Shown here one piece after another: positions 41,863 through 50,466 of a DNA stretch of 64,000 bases. The stretch is from Lewinellaceae bacterium (lineage in GTDB: Bacteria; Bacteroidota; Bacteroidia; Chitinophagales; Saprospiraceae). Made by a program: the position numbers and the translations under genes. The DNA lies in contig JACJYG010000007.1 in the NCBI GenBank assembly GCA_020636215.1, forward strand, positions 124,001 to 188,000, written 5' to 3'. The notes under the pieces were generated by a model. The model did no database searches. It was not told the origin of the DNA and saw only the letters and a program-made list of their open reading frames with translations. Within the stretch, counting starts at the first letter, position 1, and every line of letters starts with the position of its first letter.

Positions 41863-43106
41863 AGCACGCTTTCCCTCAACCTATCCACCACCAATGGCTC
41901 GGCCTGCTGTCGATATCGGCCATCCTGGTAGGCATGCTGTTGTCGGATGCGACGATGAGTATCGGCATGATCGCGCTGATCGGCAATGCGGTGCTCAACT
42001 GGGACGTAGGGGCCCTGTTTCGGCGTTTCCTCCGGAACAAAGCCCTGCTGGGCCTGACGGGCATCTTCCTGATTTATCTGATCAGCGGGCTTTGGTCGGA
42101 GAATACGGTTTTTTTCCTGCGGCGCCTGCGCCTCACCCTGCCATTTTTTATTCTGCCGTTCGGGATATTATCCATTCCCCGCTTCGACAGGAGCGTTTAT
42201 TTCAGCCTGCTCTACGGATTTTTTTGGATCATGGCCATCATGTGCCTGTATTCGCTGAGTTTGTACGTCCGGGATTACGAGCAGATCACCGAATTGTATA
42301 AACGCGGACAGGTAATGCCGACACCGGTGATGCATATCCGCTTCAGCTTGATGGTGGCCTATTGCGTGGCTATCGGCTGGTACCTCTTCACCGAGCGCTT
42401 CTACTGGCGCTTCCCCTGGGAGCGTTACCTGCTACTAGGCTCGTCCGCCTTCCTGGTAGTATACCTGCACGTGCTGGCCGTACGCAGCGGGCTGCTGGCG
42501 CTGTATGGCGTGCTGCTCTTTTTTCTGCTCCACGCTATGGTCAAATACAAGAAGTACCGCATCGGCCTGGTGGCGGTTATCGGTTTAGCGCTGGGCGTAT
42601 GGCTGGCCTTCCGTTATGTACCTACTTTAAAGAATAAGATCGGTTATACCCGCTACAGCATCAATCTGTTCCTCAAGCGGGAAAACCTGGAGGAGCTTTC
42701 CGATTCCTACCGTCTGGGCTCCATCCTGGCCGGGCTGGAACTCGGCCGACAGCATCCGTTGACCGGAGTAGGCATCGGAGATATTCGGGAGGAGTGTGAT
42801 GTTTACTTTCAGCAACACTTGCCCGCCCTGGTGGGGCAGGGCCTCATGCCACACAACCAATATCTTTTCATCCTGGCGGCCACCGGCTTTCCGGGCTTGC
42901 TCTACTTTATCTGGGCTACTTTTTATCCTTTGTTTTACCGGCGTAGCTACCGCAATTTGTTGATCGCCGCTTTTTACATCATTGCCATTTCTTCCTTTAT
43001 GGTGGAACACACTTTGGAAACCCAACTTGGCCTCGCTTTCTACCTCGTCTTCGTCTTAATGGGGATCCGTTTCCAGGACGAAATGGCGGAAAATGGAAAA
43101 ACATGA
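41859..43106 (+). CDS. O-antigen ligase/polymerase-like membrane protein
   Basis: 415 residues with about eleven membrane helices (e.g. LLGLTGIFLIYLISGLWSEN, IGLVAVIGLALGVWLAF). The large periplasmic loop before the last helices contains LGRQHPLTGVGIGDIREECD and LMPHNQYLFILAATGFPGLL, matching the Wzy_C/O-antigen-ligase loop pattern (G-x-G and H-N-x-x-L). It is coupled by ATGA overlaps to cysQ before and a glycosyltransferase after. It would polymerise or ligate a surface polysaccharide at the inner membrane's outer face; which one is unknown. Confidence 0.88.
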   Translation: MKHAFPQPIHHQWLGLLSISAILVGMLLSDATMSIGMIALIGNAVLNWDVGALFRRFLRNKALLGLTGIFLIYLISGLWSENTVFFLRRLRLTLPFFILPFGILSIPRFDRSVYFSLLYGFFWIMAIMCLYSLSLYVRDYEQITELYKRGQVMPTPVMHIRFSLMVAYCVAIGWYLFTERFYWRFPWERYLLLGSSAFLVVYLHVLAVRSGLLALYGVLLFFLLHAMVKYKKYRIGLVAVIGLALGVWLAFRYVPTLKNKIGYTRYSINLFLKRENLEELSDSYRLGSILAGLELGRQHPLTGVGIGDIREECDVYFQQHLPALVGQGLMPHNQYLFILAATGFPGLLYFIWATFYPLFYRRSYRNLLIAAFYIIAISSFMVEHTLETQLGLAFYLVFVLMGIRFQDEMAENGKT

Positions 43107-43888
43107 TCAAGCTTTCTGTTGTCGTAATCACTTTTAATGAAGCGGAGAATATTGGCCGTTGCCTCGACAGTGTTCAGAAGGTGGCGGATGACATCCTGGT
43201 GGTCGATTCCTTCTCCACCGATGCCACTGTGGAGATCGCCCGGGAAAAAGGGGCGCGGGTGCTCCAAAACCCCTGGGAAGATTATCATAAACAACGTGGT
43301 TTTGCCGTCCAGCATGCCCAATACGACCATGTGCTGGCGCTCGATGCGGATGAATTTCTGTCGGAAGCCCTCACAGAAGCTATTGAGAATGTAAAAGCGG
43401 ATTGGCGGCACGAGGGCTATTTGATCCACCGTTTGAATAAAATCGGGGACACCTGGGTCCGGTACACGAGCTGGTTCCCCGACCGTACGCTTCGGTTGTT
43501 CGACCGGCGAAAAGTTACGTTCGAAACACTTCGCGGCCATGATTTAGTCGCGGTAGCGCCGGGAGGGACTACCGGCTACATCCGGGCCGCCCTGATGCAC
43601 CATTCCAATTACAACCTTCACGACCGGAGCCATCGCCTCAATCAGCAGAGCACGGAGGCCGCCCGCTATTATTTTGAGCGAGGCAAAAAAGGCGCCTGGC
43701 TACGCATTTTATTGAAACCGCTGGGGCGATTCTTCGTTGAATTTGTCCTCCGGCGTGGCTTCCTGGGGGGCTTTTACGGGTTTGCCATCTCTGTAACGGC
43801 CGCTCATTACGTTTTCCTGCGGGAAATCAAATTGAAGGAAATGCACCGCCTGGGAAAATCCTATTCCAAGGATAACTGGCAGCATTAG
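43103..43888 (+). CDS. family 2 glycosyltransferase (LPS-core WaaE/KdtX-like)
   Basis: 261 residues. GT-A fold: LSVVVITFNEAENIGRCLDSV, ILVVDSFSTDATVEIAREKG and the D-x-D-type VLALDADEFLSEAL. The middle DTWVRYTSWFPDRTLRLFDRRKVTF resembles WaaE/KdtX enzymes that add a glucose to the inner core. A C-terminal hydrophobic stretch (GFLGGFYGFAISVTAAHYVFL) suggests membrane contact. ATGA coupling to the ligase makes this the third gene of the polysaccharide operon. Confidence 0.9.
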   Translation: MIKLSVVVITFNEAENIGRCLDSVQKVADDILVVDSFSTDATVEIAREKGARVLQNPWEDYHKQRGFAVQHAQYDHVLALDADEFLSEALTEAIENVKADWRHEGYLIHRLNKIGDTWVRYTSWFPDRTLRLFDRRKVTFETLRGHDLVAVAPGGTTGYIRAALMHHSNYNLHDRSHRLNQQSTEAARYYFERGKKGAWLRILLKPLGRFFVEFVLRRGFLGGFYGFAISVTAAHYVFLREIKLKEMHRLGKSYSKDNWQH

Positions 43889-43962
43889 TTACGGCCAATA
43901 GTGGCATTCGTCATCATTTTGCCCACCGCCTTTCCTTACCTTTGTAAATAAAATATAGCCTT

Positions 43963-44367
43963 ATGGTACGTCTGGAACACATCGGCATCGCCGTGAAGGA
44001 CCTCAAAGCCAGTAATGAACTATTCGAACAGCTATTGGGCGCGTCCAACTACAAGGTCGAAGAAGTAGAATCTGAACACGTCAAGACGGCTTTCTTCAAG
44101 GCCGGCGAATCCAAGATCGAACTGCTGGAAGCGACTGCGCCGGAAAGCGCCATCGCCAAATACGTGGAAAAACGAGGGGAGGGCATTCACCACATTGCCT
44201 TCGAAGTGGAAGACATCTACGCCGAGATGGAACGCATGCGGGCCCAGGGCTACCAACTGCTCAACGATCAACCCAAACGGGGCGCCGACAACAAACTGGT
44301 TTGCTTCATCCATCCCAAAACCGCCAACGGCGTGTTGGTGGAACTGTGCCAGACGATCCGTGAATAG
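43963..44367 (+). CDS. mce: methylmalonyl-CoA epimerase (VOC superfamily)
   Basis: 134 residues. Two VOC modules: LEHIGIAVKDLKASNELFEQLLG and IHHIAFEVEDIYAEMERMRAQGYQL. Metal ligands are His near the start, His in the HHIAF strand, and Glu in VLVELCQ. FKAGESKIELLEAT and KRGEGIHH are the segments that distinguish methylmalonyl-CoA epimerases. It interconverts (R)- and (S)-methylmalonyl-CoA in propionate/odd-chain metabolism. A -7 element TACCTTTG (43,937-43,944) lies 18 bp upstream. Confidence 0.93.
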   Translation: MVRLEHIGIAVKDLKASNELFEQLLGASNYKVEEVESEHVKTAFFKAGESKIELLEATAPESAIAKYVEKRGEGIHHIAFEVEDIYAEMERMRAQGYQLLNDQPKRGADNKLVCFIHPKTANGVLVELCQTIRE

Positions 44368-44374
44368 CGGGGTA

Positions 44375-44480
44375 GGGTAGGTTGAATGGCTGATGGTTGA
44401 ATGGTTGACAGTGAAATGGCAATGGCTTTGGGTTCTATCCGGCCAGTCATATAGCCATTCAACAATTAACCATTCAATGG
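44375..44480. repeat. inverted GGTTGAATGG / CCATTCAACC words
   Basis: The left part has GGTTGAATGGCTGATGGTTG and the right part ATAGCCATTCAACAATTAACC. The words are complementary, giving a large imperfect hairpin between the convergent epimerase and glpX genes. Confidence 0.75.
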
Positions 44481-44481
44481 G

Positions 44482-45510
44482 TTATTCCACAACCTCAAAA
44501 GCCACCTGTGCCGGCGTCGCGTCTGCTGGCCCGCCGGAAGGCTGGGGGTCCAGTTGGTGAATACTCTTGATAAAGCGGATAGATCCCGTGAGGGCGCGAA
44601 TGGCGATGCTATGGGTTATTATGCCGGTTTCCTGGCCAAAGTCTACGCCTTCGAGGAAAGTACCCTGGGTGATGCCGGTTGCCGCCCAAATGGTATTATC
44701 TGAACGGATTAGCTTATCGAGGGTAAGCACCTCTCTGATCTTGACATGGTCTTCCTTTAGCCGCCTTTTCTCATCTTCTCTTTGTGGCGCCCGCATGCCC
44801 TGCATGCCCCCCCCCAGCGCTTTGACGGCTGCTGCGGTGATCAGTCCTTCCGAAGCACCGCCCACGCCCATCAGCACATCAACCCCCGTGCCGGGCAGGG
44901 CGGCCATTAAAGCCCCCATCACGTCGCCATCGCTATGCAGGGTGATCCGTGCGCCGGCTTGCCGGATCTCCTCGATCAGAGAACCGTGGCGTGGCTTGTC
45001 GAGCACAAATACAATCAGTTCGCTCACTTTGCGTCCCAGTGCCTCCGCAATGCGATGCAGATTTTCCGTAGGAGACAAGCGGATATCGATGGCCTCACGA
45101 GCCTTGCGTTTCACCACGATCTTGTTCATATAAAAAGAATGGCCGGGGTTCCACATACTGCCCCGATCGGCCAGCGCGATAGCGGCGATGCTATTGGGTT
45201 GGCCTTGCGCCAAAAGGGAGGCCCCTTCTACAGGGGCAGCTGCTATATCGGCTTGCGGCCCGGCGCCACTTCCTACCTGCTCGCCGTTGCAGAGCATGAA
45301 ATGCTGTCCTTTTTCTTCTCCAATAACGATGGCGCCGTTCAAATCTACGGTGCGCAGGAAAGCCCGCATGGCCTCCGTTGCCGCTTTGCCGGCGCTTTCA
45401 GCGTCACCTTTGCCAATAAACCGGGCAGCGGAAATGGCGGCGGCTTCCGTAACGCGCACCAGGTCCATAGCCAGGTTGCGGGCAGGGCGGAGAGTGTCTT
45501 GGTGGTTCAT
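44482..45510 (-). CDS. glpX: class II fructose-1,6-bisphosphatase
   Basis: 342 residues of the GlpX family. VTEAAAISAARFIGKGDAESAGKAATEAMR is its start, with the G-K-G-D metal-site loop. GEEKGQHFMLCNGEQVG and ADIAAAPVEGASLLAQGQPN carry further metal acids. DVLMGVGGASEGLITAAAVKALGG is a hallmark segment. It dephosphorylates fructose 1,6-bisphosphate for gluconeogenesis. It stands alone on the minus strand, and the HAD pseudogene follows upstream. Confidence 0.95.
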   Translation of the reverse strand: MNHQDTLRPARNLAMDLVRVTEAAAISAARFIGKGDAESAGKAATEAMRAFLRTVDLNGAIVIGEEKGQHFMLCNGEQVGSGAGPQADIAAAPVEGASLLAQGQPNSIAAIALADRGSMWNPGHSFYMNKIVVKRKAREAIDIRLSPTENLHRIAEALGRKVSELIVFVLDKPRHGSLIEEIRQAGARITLHSDGDVMGALMAALPGTGVDVLMGVGGASEGLITAAAVKALGGGMQGMRAPQREDEKRRLKEDHVKIREVLTLDKLIRSDNTIWAATGITQGTFLEGVDFGQETGIITHSIAIRALTGSIRFIKSIHQLDPQPSGGPADATPAQVAFEVVE

Positions 45511-45669
45511 AGCAGTATCTTTTGGTGATGCAGCAGAGGCAGATTCACGGTTTAGGGATCAAGGTATAATCGATTAAGGAAGAATTCAGTGTGGAAGGTC
45601 ACAGAGGAGATGGGCGCTAGAACCCTTTAAGGAAATGGTTGCAGGGTTCATGGCCTGGATAGCGTAGGC

Positions 45670-46341
45670 TCAGCTATTTTTACCAACAGGCAGCTTAAGC
45701 AAGTCGGTGAAGTGCGCGATCATGAAATCCGGCTTCATTTCTGTCAGCATTTCACCCGTTCGCGAGAGACTCCGTCTCGATGCGGAATAATGAGCCAGTC
45801 TCTAGTGCTGCGGGTTGTTTTTCAATAAGTCACAAGCGCTCCTTAGCCTTGGGTCAAGGCGAAGTGAAGAGGCCACTTGAAGTGTCCGCTTCACGCCTGG
45901 TGTCAGATGGACACTTACAAGTGGCCTTCTGACTTAAGCGGAGCCAAGCGCCCCCCGGCATGTGAATAGCTTTTATAAATCCTCAACCTACGGCACTACC
46001 GACTGGCGTAGATAGGCAGGCCAGCAATTCGCAAGTCAGAGACTTGCAGGTTTAGCCGTTTCGGGACGCAGTCCCTCACGAACGTTTTTTATTGATTCTT
46101 GAGCCGCGCCACTAGAGACTTGCAGGTTTAGCCGTTTCGGGACACAGTCCCTCACGAACGTTTTTTTTGATTCTTGAGCCGCGCCTAGTCCGCTGCCCAG
46201 CATTGGGGGCAATTGATCGTAGCTGATCCGTTGGGGCAGGCCCAGCTTTTCCAGTGCATAGTTGACGCCATCACAAAGGTCGTAGCGGGAATCCACCAGC
46301 GTGCCGTCCAGGTCGAAGATAATCAGTTCTATGGTACCCAT
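45670..46341 (-). pseudogene. HAD-family phosphatase (phosphoglycolate-phosphatase-like) whose middle is replaced by a repeat element
   Basis: The N-terminal ~53 residues are intact: ELIIFDLDGTLVDSRYDLCD with the nucleophile motif DxDGT, then VNYALEKLGLPQ and LPPMLGSGLG. The reading then enters the 76-bp repeats (AAQESKKTFVRD..., again AAQESIKNVREG) and stops. About 420 bp further, a matching C-terminal tail appears (GEMLTEMKPDFMIAHFTDLL...KNS, stop at 45,670). The catalytic Lys and the second Asp motif are missing. It probably once followed the membrane glycosyltransferase (24-bp gap) as the last gene of that operon. Confidence 0.8.
45762..46186. mobile_element. non-coding repeat element interrupting the HAD gene
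   Basis: The element has two direct repeats of ~74 bp (46,038-46,111 and 46,114-46,186) that differ at very few positions; each contains a GGGAC/GTCCC hairpin. It also has a strong 17-bp inverted repeat (GGCCACTTG...CAAGTGGCC, arms 45,870-45,887 and 45,909-45,927). No open frame encodes a transposase, so it would need an enzyme from elsewhere. The left edge is near a CGAGAGACTCCGTCTCG palindrome. Confidence 0.65.
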
Positions 46342-46365
46342 TTTTGCATTCTCGCATTTAAGTAT

Positions 46366-47682
46366 TTATTCCAATACCTTATCTATCCTCAGAAAGTTTT
46401 CCCAATAGCTCTTCCTGTCCATGTCCGACCAGTGGATCTGCCGGTGGCGGTACTGGTAGGTTTGCACCTGGCAAAGCAGCGCCAGCAATACGATCAGCCC
46501 CACCAGCACTTTCCGGGCCGGGCCGGGCCGGAGCCAATTCAGCAATACAGCCAGGGGGGTGAAGGTGAAGATACTGTATTCTACCATTACCCGCGAAGAG
46601 AAACTGCCGCCGTACCACCACTGCCACCAGGAGGATAAAATGTAAATGGCCAGTAGCAGGAAAGTGGAGAGCGTAAAAAACTGGTAGCGGCTTTGCCGGT
46701 AAATGGGGATCAATCCCAATAAAGCTACCAGGGCCAGAGGCGTGTAGAGGAAGTACCCTTTTCGGTAGCTGAACAGAAAATTGGTGATCTCCGGCTGGCT
46801 GAAATCGAAGCCTTCTTCCTGATAAGCGTATACCCACCAGTTGCCGGTTTGTAGCTTATAGATCAGTAGCTGGATGGATACGACGGCAACTGCAAGCAGC
46901 ATGGCCAGCCCCAGCCTCCATAGGGGCTTTACGAGCTGTATCAGCAATTGCTTCAGGCCAGGCCAACTGCCGGCAAAAAACGGAAGCCCCAGCAGCACGA
47001 TGCCGTTGACGGGGCGAATGAGTACGATCAGCCCCGCCAGCAGCCCCATCCCCAATAAGTACCTGCCGCGGCTGGTTTCCTGAAAACGGTACAGCAGCCA
47101 GATCAGGGCATTGAAACAGGCAAAAGAATAGATGTGCGACATGCCGGGTTCGACGACGGCGTAGAAAAAGAGGTTGGCGCCAAACAACACCGCCAGCAGC
47201 ACCACCCACCGCAGCCGGTTTTCAGCCGGCAACCGTTTCAGGGTGCTTTCCCAAAAAGCCATGCCGGCCAGCAGGTAAAAAATGCCCGCGATGTTGATAC
47301 CGATGGCATAAAGCCGGGAAAATCCATCCTGTGGGAAACCAAAGAGCCCGCTTAGGGCGTGGGCGATGAAGAAAAAGGGCGCCTCCAGAATGGCCGTGCC
47401 GGCGTAGTACTTATTCACCACCTTGCCGTCGATTTCTTGCCGGTAGTCGCTGGCGTTGTGGGTGTGGTAATATTTGCGCTCGATCTCCGGCTGGAAACCG
47501 AAGCTCAGGTCGTGGTAAATGAAGGCGGCGGGCAGATAGGCGTAGTAGCCTTTGGCGTCGTAGACGATTATCCCGCTCCAGGTAGTGCTGCCCCAGTGGA
47601 TGTTGGAGGCTGTCCACAGAAGTAAAGCGCCAAGCGTGAGGTACTTTATCCACCTTTTTTTATTAGCCGGCCGGCCGGTCAT
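46366..47682 (-). CDS. polytopic membrane protein, putative GT-C-type glycosyltransferase
   Basis: 438 residues from MTGRPANKKRWIKYL. About eleven membrane helices. The first loop has the Asp in SGIIVYDAKGYYAYLPAAFI, then IERKYYHTHNASDYRQ and KYYAGTAILEAPFFFIAHAL. This pattern is common in Bacteroidota GT87/GT39-like proteins. The middle holds GMGLLAGLIVLIRPVNGIVLLG, a familiar R-P helix of the clan. Donor and acceptor cannot be named. The HAD pseudogene begins 24 bp downstream on the same strand. Confidence 0.75.
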   Translation of the reverse strand: MTGRPANKKRWIKYLTLGALLLWTASNIHWGSTTWSGIIVYDAKGYYAYLPAAFIYHDLSFGFQPEIERKYYHTHNASDYRQEIDGKVVNKYYAGTAILEAPFFFIAHALSGLFGFPQDGFSRLYAIGINIAGIFYLLAGMAFWESTLKRLPAENRLRWVVLLAVLFGANLFFYAVVEPGMSHIYSFACFNALIWLLYRFQETSRGRYLLGMGLLAGLIVLIRPVNGIVLLGLPFFAGSWPGLKQLLIQLVKPLWRLGLAMLLAVAVVSIQLLIYKLQTGNWWVYAYQEEGFDFSQPEITNFLFSYRKGYFLYTPLALVALLGLIPIYRQSRYQFFTLSTFLLLAIYILSSWWQWWYGGSFSSRVMVEYSIFTFTPLAVLLNWLRPGPARKVLVGLIVLLALLCQVQTYQYRHRQIHWSDMDRKSYWENFLRIDKVLE

Positions 47683-47810
47683 GGAAACAGTTTTTTGAAA
47701 TAAAATCCGCACTGGCAGCGCCCATCCAGGTAAGAAGGTAGGCGCCAGGCTGAACGGCAGGCCAAATTTAGCGACATCCTCGGGAATCCGGGTGGTTACC
47801 TGGAATAAAG

Positions 47811-48353
47811 CTAAGCCGGCTTTTGGCTTTCCAATGCATTTTTCACCTTCCTGCCCTCCGCGATCCTCGTGGCCTCATCCTTCCGGATTTGATGCTCCTG
47901 TTTTCTGATCATCAGCTTCCACCACAAGATAGCGGGGATGAGCTGGCCAGAGTGCTTTTCCAGGCGGTACATCAGGGCGAGGTTGGGCTCCTCCTTGTCG
48001 TGGAGGATGCGGCTCAGGCGGGTGTAGTGGATCCCGATGTCTTCGGAAAATGACTTTTTGGTTTTCCGGATAGCGTGGATGTATTCTGCCAGGTATTTGC
48101 CGAAGGTTTTTTCCGGGGAGAATGCTTTTTCTTTGAGGTAGTCTTCTATTAGAAAACGCAACCTGAGCATGTCATAGTAAATCTTTTCTGCTTCTGTTCT
48201 TTCTCTCTGAAGCTTTAGGCGGAGCTGCCGGAGCGCTTCCCTAGATGCCTGCTCTTCCTCTTCTGTTAATTCGGCAGGGATCATCATAGCGTCGGCTATC
48301 TCCTCGATAGTGTATTTTTCCTGCAGTTTTTTAAAGACTTCTTCATAGCTCAT
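47811..48353 (-). CDS. HTH-domain protein, candidate antitoxin of a GNAT/HTH pair
   Basis: 180 residues. The N-terminal ~70 residues are helical and acidic (YTIEEIADAMMIPAEL, EEEEQASREALRQLRL). Residues ~95-150 form a Cro/HigA-like helix-turn-helix: EYIHAIRKTKKSFSEDIGIH, TRLSRILHDKEEPNLALMYR, then SGQLIPAILWWKLMIRKQEH. A basic C-terminal tail follows. It overlaps the upstream GNAT gene by 11 bp, so translation is coupled and the two are one unit. A DNA-binding antitoxin or autoregulator is the likely role; this is inferred from layout. Confidence 0.75.
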   Translation of the reverse strand: MSYEEVFKKLQEKYTIEEIADAMMIPAELTEEEEQASREALRQLRLKLQRERTEAEKIYYDMLRLRFLIEDYLKEKAFSPEKTFGKYLAEYIHAIRKTKKSFSEDIGIHYTRLSRILHDKEEPNLALMYRLEKHSGQLIPAILWWKLMIRKQEHQIRKDEATRIAEGRKVKNALESQKPA

Positions 48354-48816
48354 AATCCAGATATTTTGTAATTAACTGCTGACATGCATCTTCATAAATA
48401 GCCAGATACATTCCGTATTGACGAAACCCGTATGTTGTAATATAATGTTCGATCAACTTGGTTTTTGGCTTGAGGGATACAAAGCCTTCATAACCATACG
48501 TAATGGATTGTCTGATGGCAAAGGCGATCAAACACCCTGGAATACGCCCTATCAGTTTGTTCTTCCCCCTGTTCTCCACAGAAGATTCGATCAGGTTGAT
48601 ATGGAGCCGGTATTCCGGTGGAATGTCGATCAGAGAGATCAGGCCGAGGATATCCTCTCTTCCAATGAACCGGATCTTGTAAACCAAGTTCTCCCGTTCT
48701 TTTCTCCAATCAAAAGTGAACCGGCCGCTTGAGGTTATCACTTCATAGTCCTCTTCGGCCACTTCTGTGATTTCCGCTTCTGTTGCTTCACCGGACCGCA
48801 GGCTGATCAGTTTCAT
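48343..48816 (-). CDS. GNAT-like acetyltransferase, candidate toxin of a GNAT/HTH pair
   Basis: 157 residues from MKLISLRSGEATEAEITEV; a frame 16 codons longer lacks support. The strand/helix order fits GNAT. FTFDWRKERENLVYKIRFIG and EDILGLISLIDIPPEYRLHI are early strands. NLIESSVENRGKNKLIGRIP and GCLIAFAIRQSITYGYEGFV supply the acetyl-CoA loop (N-R-G-K-N-K) and helix. KTKLIEHYITTYGFRQYGM is the usual Y-x-x-x-G-F end. It is first in an operon with the HTH protein. GNAT toxins in other TA systems acetylate aminoacyl-tRNA, but nothing here proves that. Confidence 0.72.
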   Translation of the reverse strand: MKLISLRSGEATEAEITEVAEEDYEVITSSGRFTFDWRKERENLVYKIRFIGREDILGLISLIDIPPEYRLHINLIESSVENRGKNKLIGRIPGCLIAFAIRQSITYGYEGFVSLKPKTKLIEHYITTYGFRQYGMYLAIYEDACQQLITKYLDYEL

Positions 48817-48979
48817 GGGCCATTGGGGTTTTGTAAAAATAATAAAATCATTTGATGAAATCAATAAATATTTGAATCATCTGAGGCGTACTTGTGGAAG
48901 CGATTTTAATGAAAGCACATCATCATCGGCTGTTTAAAAGGCTATCCAAGATAGCAAATTTCCATAAAAAATAAAACTA

Positions 48980-48997
48980 TTTGTTTTTAAAAACAAA
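48980..48997. promoter_or_regulatory. perfect 18-bp palindrome over the dinB -33 element
   Basis: TTTGTTTTTAAAAACAAA, perfectly self-complementary; its left half contains the TTG of the promoter. A candidate operator (perhaps LexA-like) for the mutagenesis genes. Confidence 0.55.
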
Positions 48998-49011
48998 AGA
49001 TTTTACATTTG
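48981..49011 (+). promoter_or_regulatory. Bacteroidota-type promoter of dinB
   Basis: TTG at 48,981-48,983, exactly 20 bp, then TACATTTG at 49,004-49,011; the ATG of dinB is 97 bp further. Confidence 0.7.
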
Positions 49012-49108
49012 CCGTACTGCCCCCCTCGCTTCTGTTGCTTTCTTATTGCTACACGGCTTTAGACTGTCCTAAACGGCTGGCTTAAGGCTAATAACTACTC
49101 AAAACGAT

Positions 49109-50251
49109 ATGTTTGAACGAGCGGTCCTGCACCTCGACCTCGACGCCTTTTTTGTGTCGGTCGAACAACTGCGCAACAGCCAGTTGCGTGGTAAACCTTT
49201 GATTATTGGGGGGGCGAGCGCCCGCGGCGTAGTGGCTAGTTGCAGCTACGAGGCTCGCGCCTACGGCGTACATTCCGCCATGCCTATTAAAATGGCGCTG
49301 AAACTTTGCCCCGACGCCATCGTATTGCGCGGCGATATGGAGGCCTACTCCCGGCAGTCGGCCCTCATTACAGAGGTTATCGCGTCTGAAGCCCCGCTTT
49401 TCGAAAAAGCTTCTATCGATGAATTTTACATCGACCTCACCGGCATGGACCGGCATTTCGGCTGCTGGAGCTGGGCGCAGCAATTGCGGCAAAAGGTGAT
49501 CCGGGAGACGGGCCTGCCATTGTCGGCCGGACTGGCGGTCAACAAGCTGGTGTCGAAGGTAGGGGCAGGGGTTGTCAAACCCAACGGAGAGCAACTGGTG
49601 GAAGCGGGCGCCGAGAAGGCTTTCCTGGCGCCTTTATCCGTGCGGCAACTGCCGTCGGTGGGGCCGGCTACATACCGCAAGCTGAGCCTGATGGGTGTGC
49701 GCACGGTGCAGGTGCTCAGCCAGATACCTCCCCTGTTGTTGCAGCGGGAGTTCGGCCAGCCCGGACTCCACCTTTGGAAAAAGGCCAACGCTATTGACGA
49801 CAGCCCCGTAGAGCCCTATGCCGACAAACAGTCTCTTTCTACCGAGCGCACCTTTCAGAAGGATACTATCGATATGCAGTTCCTGCATGATCAGCTTACC
49901 GGAATGGTGGTGAAGTTGGCCTACGAGCTGCGGCAGTCCCAAAAGCTTACTTCCTGTATTGCCATCAAGCTTCGCTATACCGATTTTAATACCTACACTA
50001 AACAGCGCCACATCCCTTATACCGCCAGTGATCAGCTACTGCTGCAACACGCGCACGAGTTATTCGAGCGCCTCTACGAGCGCCGCCAATTGGTCCGGTT
50101 GGTAGGGGTGCAATGCAGTGGCCTGGTGCAGGGCCGGCCGCAACTAAGTTTGTTCGAGGCCTCGGAAGCGGAAAATGAACTGGCCCAGGCGCTGGACCGG
50201 ATACGGAACCGCTTTGGAAAAAACGCAGTGGTGCGGGCAGCAATGCTGTAG
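49109..50251 (+). CDS. dinB: Y-family DNA polymerase (Pol IV type)
   Basis: 380 residues. Active-site motif LHLDLDAFFVSVEQLRNSQL (Asp metal ligand) and SIDEFYIDLTG (Asp-Glu pair) are intact, so it should be a working polymerase rather than an inactive ImuB-type. The steric/dNTP region RGKPLIIGGASARGVVASCSYEARAYGVHSAM is typical. The thumb/HhH is LPSVGPATYRKLSLMGVRTV, then a little-finger domain to ~340. There is no obvious beta-clamp box that I can be sure of. It makes error-prone bypass synthesis and sits upstream of an error-prone dnaE, as in SOS mutagenesis cassettes. Confidence 0.93.
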   Translation: MFERAVLHLDLDAFFVSVEQLRNSQLRGKPLIIGGASARGVVASCSYEARAYGVHSAMPIKMALKLCPDAIVLRGDMEAYSRQSALITEVIASEAPLFEKASIDEFYIDLTGMDRHFGCWSWAQQLRQKVIRETGLPLSAGLAVNKLVSKVGAGVVKPNGEQLVEAGAEKAFLAPLSVRQLPSVGPATYRKLSLMGVRTVQVLSQIPPLLLQREFGQPGLHLWKKANAIDDSPVEPYADKQSLSTERTFQKDTIDMQFLHDQLTGMVVKLAYELRQSQKLTSCIAIKLRYTDFNTYTKQRHIPYTASDQLLLQHAHELFERLYERRQLVRLVGVQCSGLVQGRPQLSLFEASEAENELAQALDRIRNRFGKNAVVRAAML

Positions 50252-50332
50252 ACGATCTTGAGCATAGGGCATAGGGCATGGAGCAGAGAGTATAGGGTAG
50301 AACTTGGAGATGGGGCGCCGACGTTCGACGTA

Positions 50333-50466
50333 GGGAGTGTTCAGGAGTTCGTGTTTTCAAGTCCCGTCCTTGAGGGCCGGGTAAAGTTCGAGTTCCCTGA
50401 AGCCCCAGTAAAATCAAGGCTTCCCTGATCATGGTGGAGGATTTGACACAGTTATTTGAAAACTGC
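50333..50466 (+). repeat. TGTTCAGGAGTTC...ACAGTTATTTGAAAACT block shared with 18.67 kb
   Basis: GGGAGTGTTCAGGAGTTC, TCCCGTCC, GGAGGATTTGA and ACAGTTATTTGAAAACT occur in the same order as at 18,668-18,740 but with longer spacers (~130 against ~75 bp). Confidence 0.75.

Noticed and set aside
45762..46186. Insertion sequence with its own transposase
   Set aside because: No open frame of suitable length or DDE-like motif inside the element.
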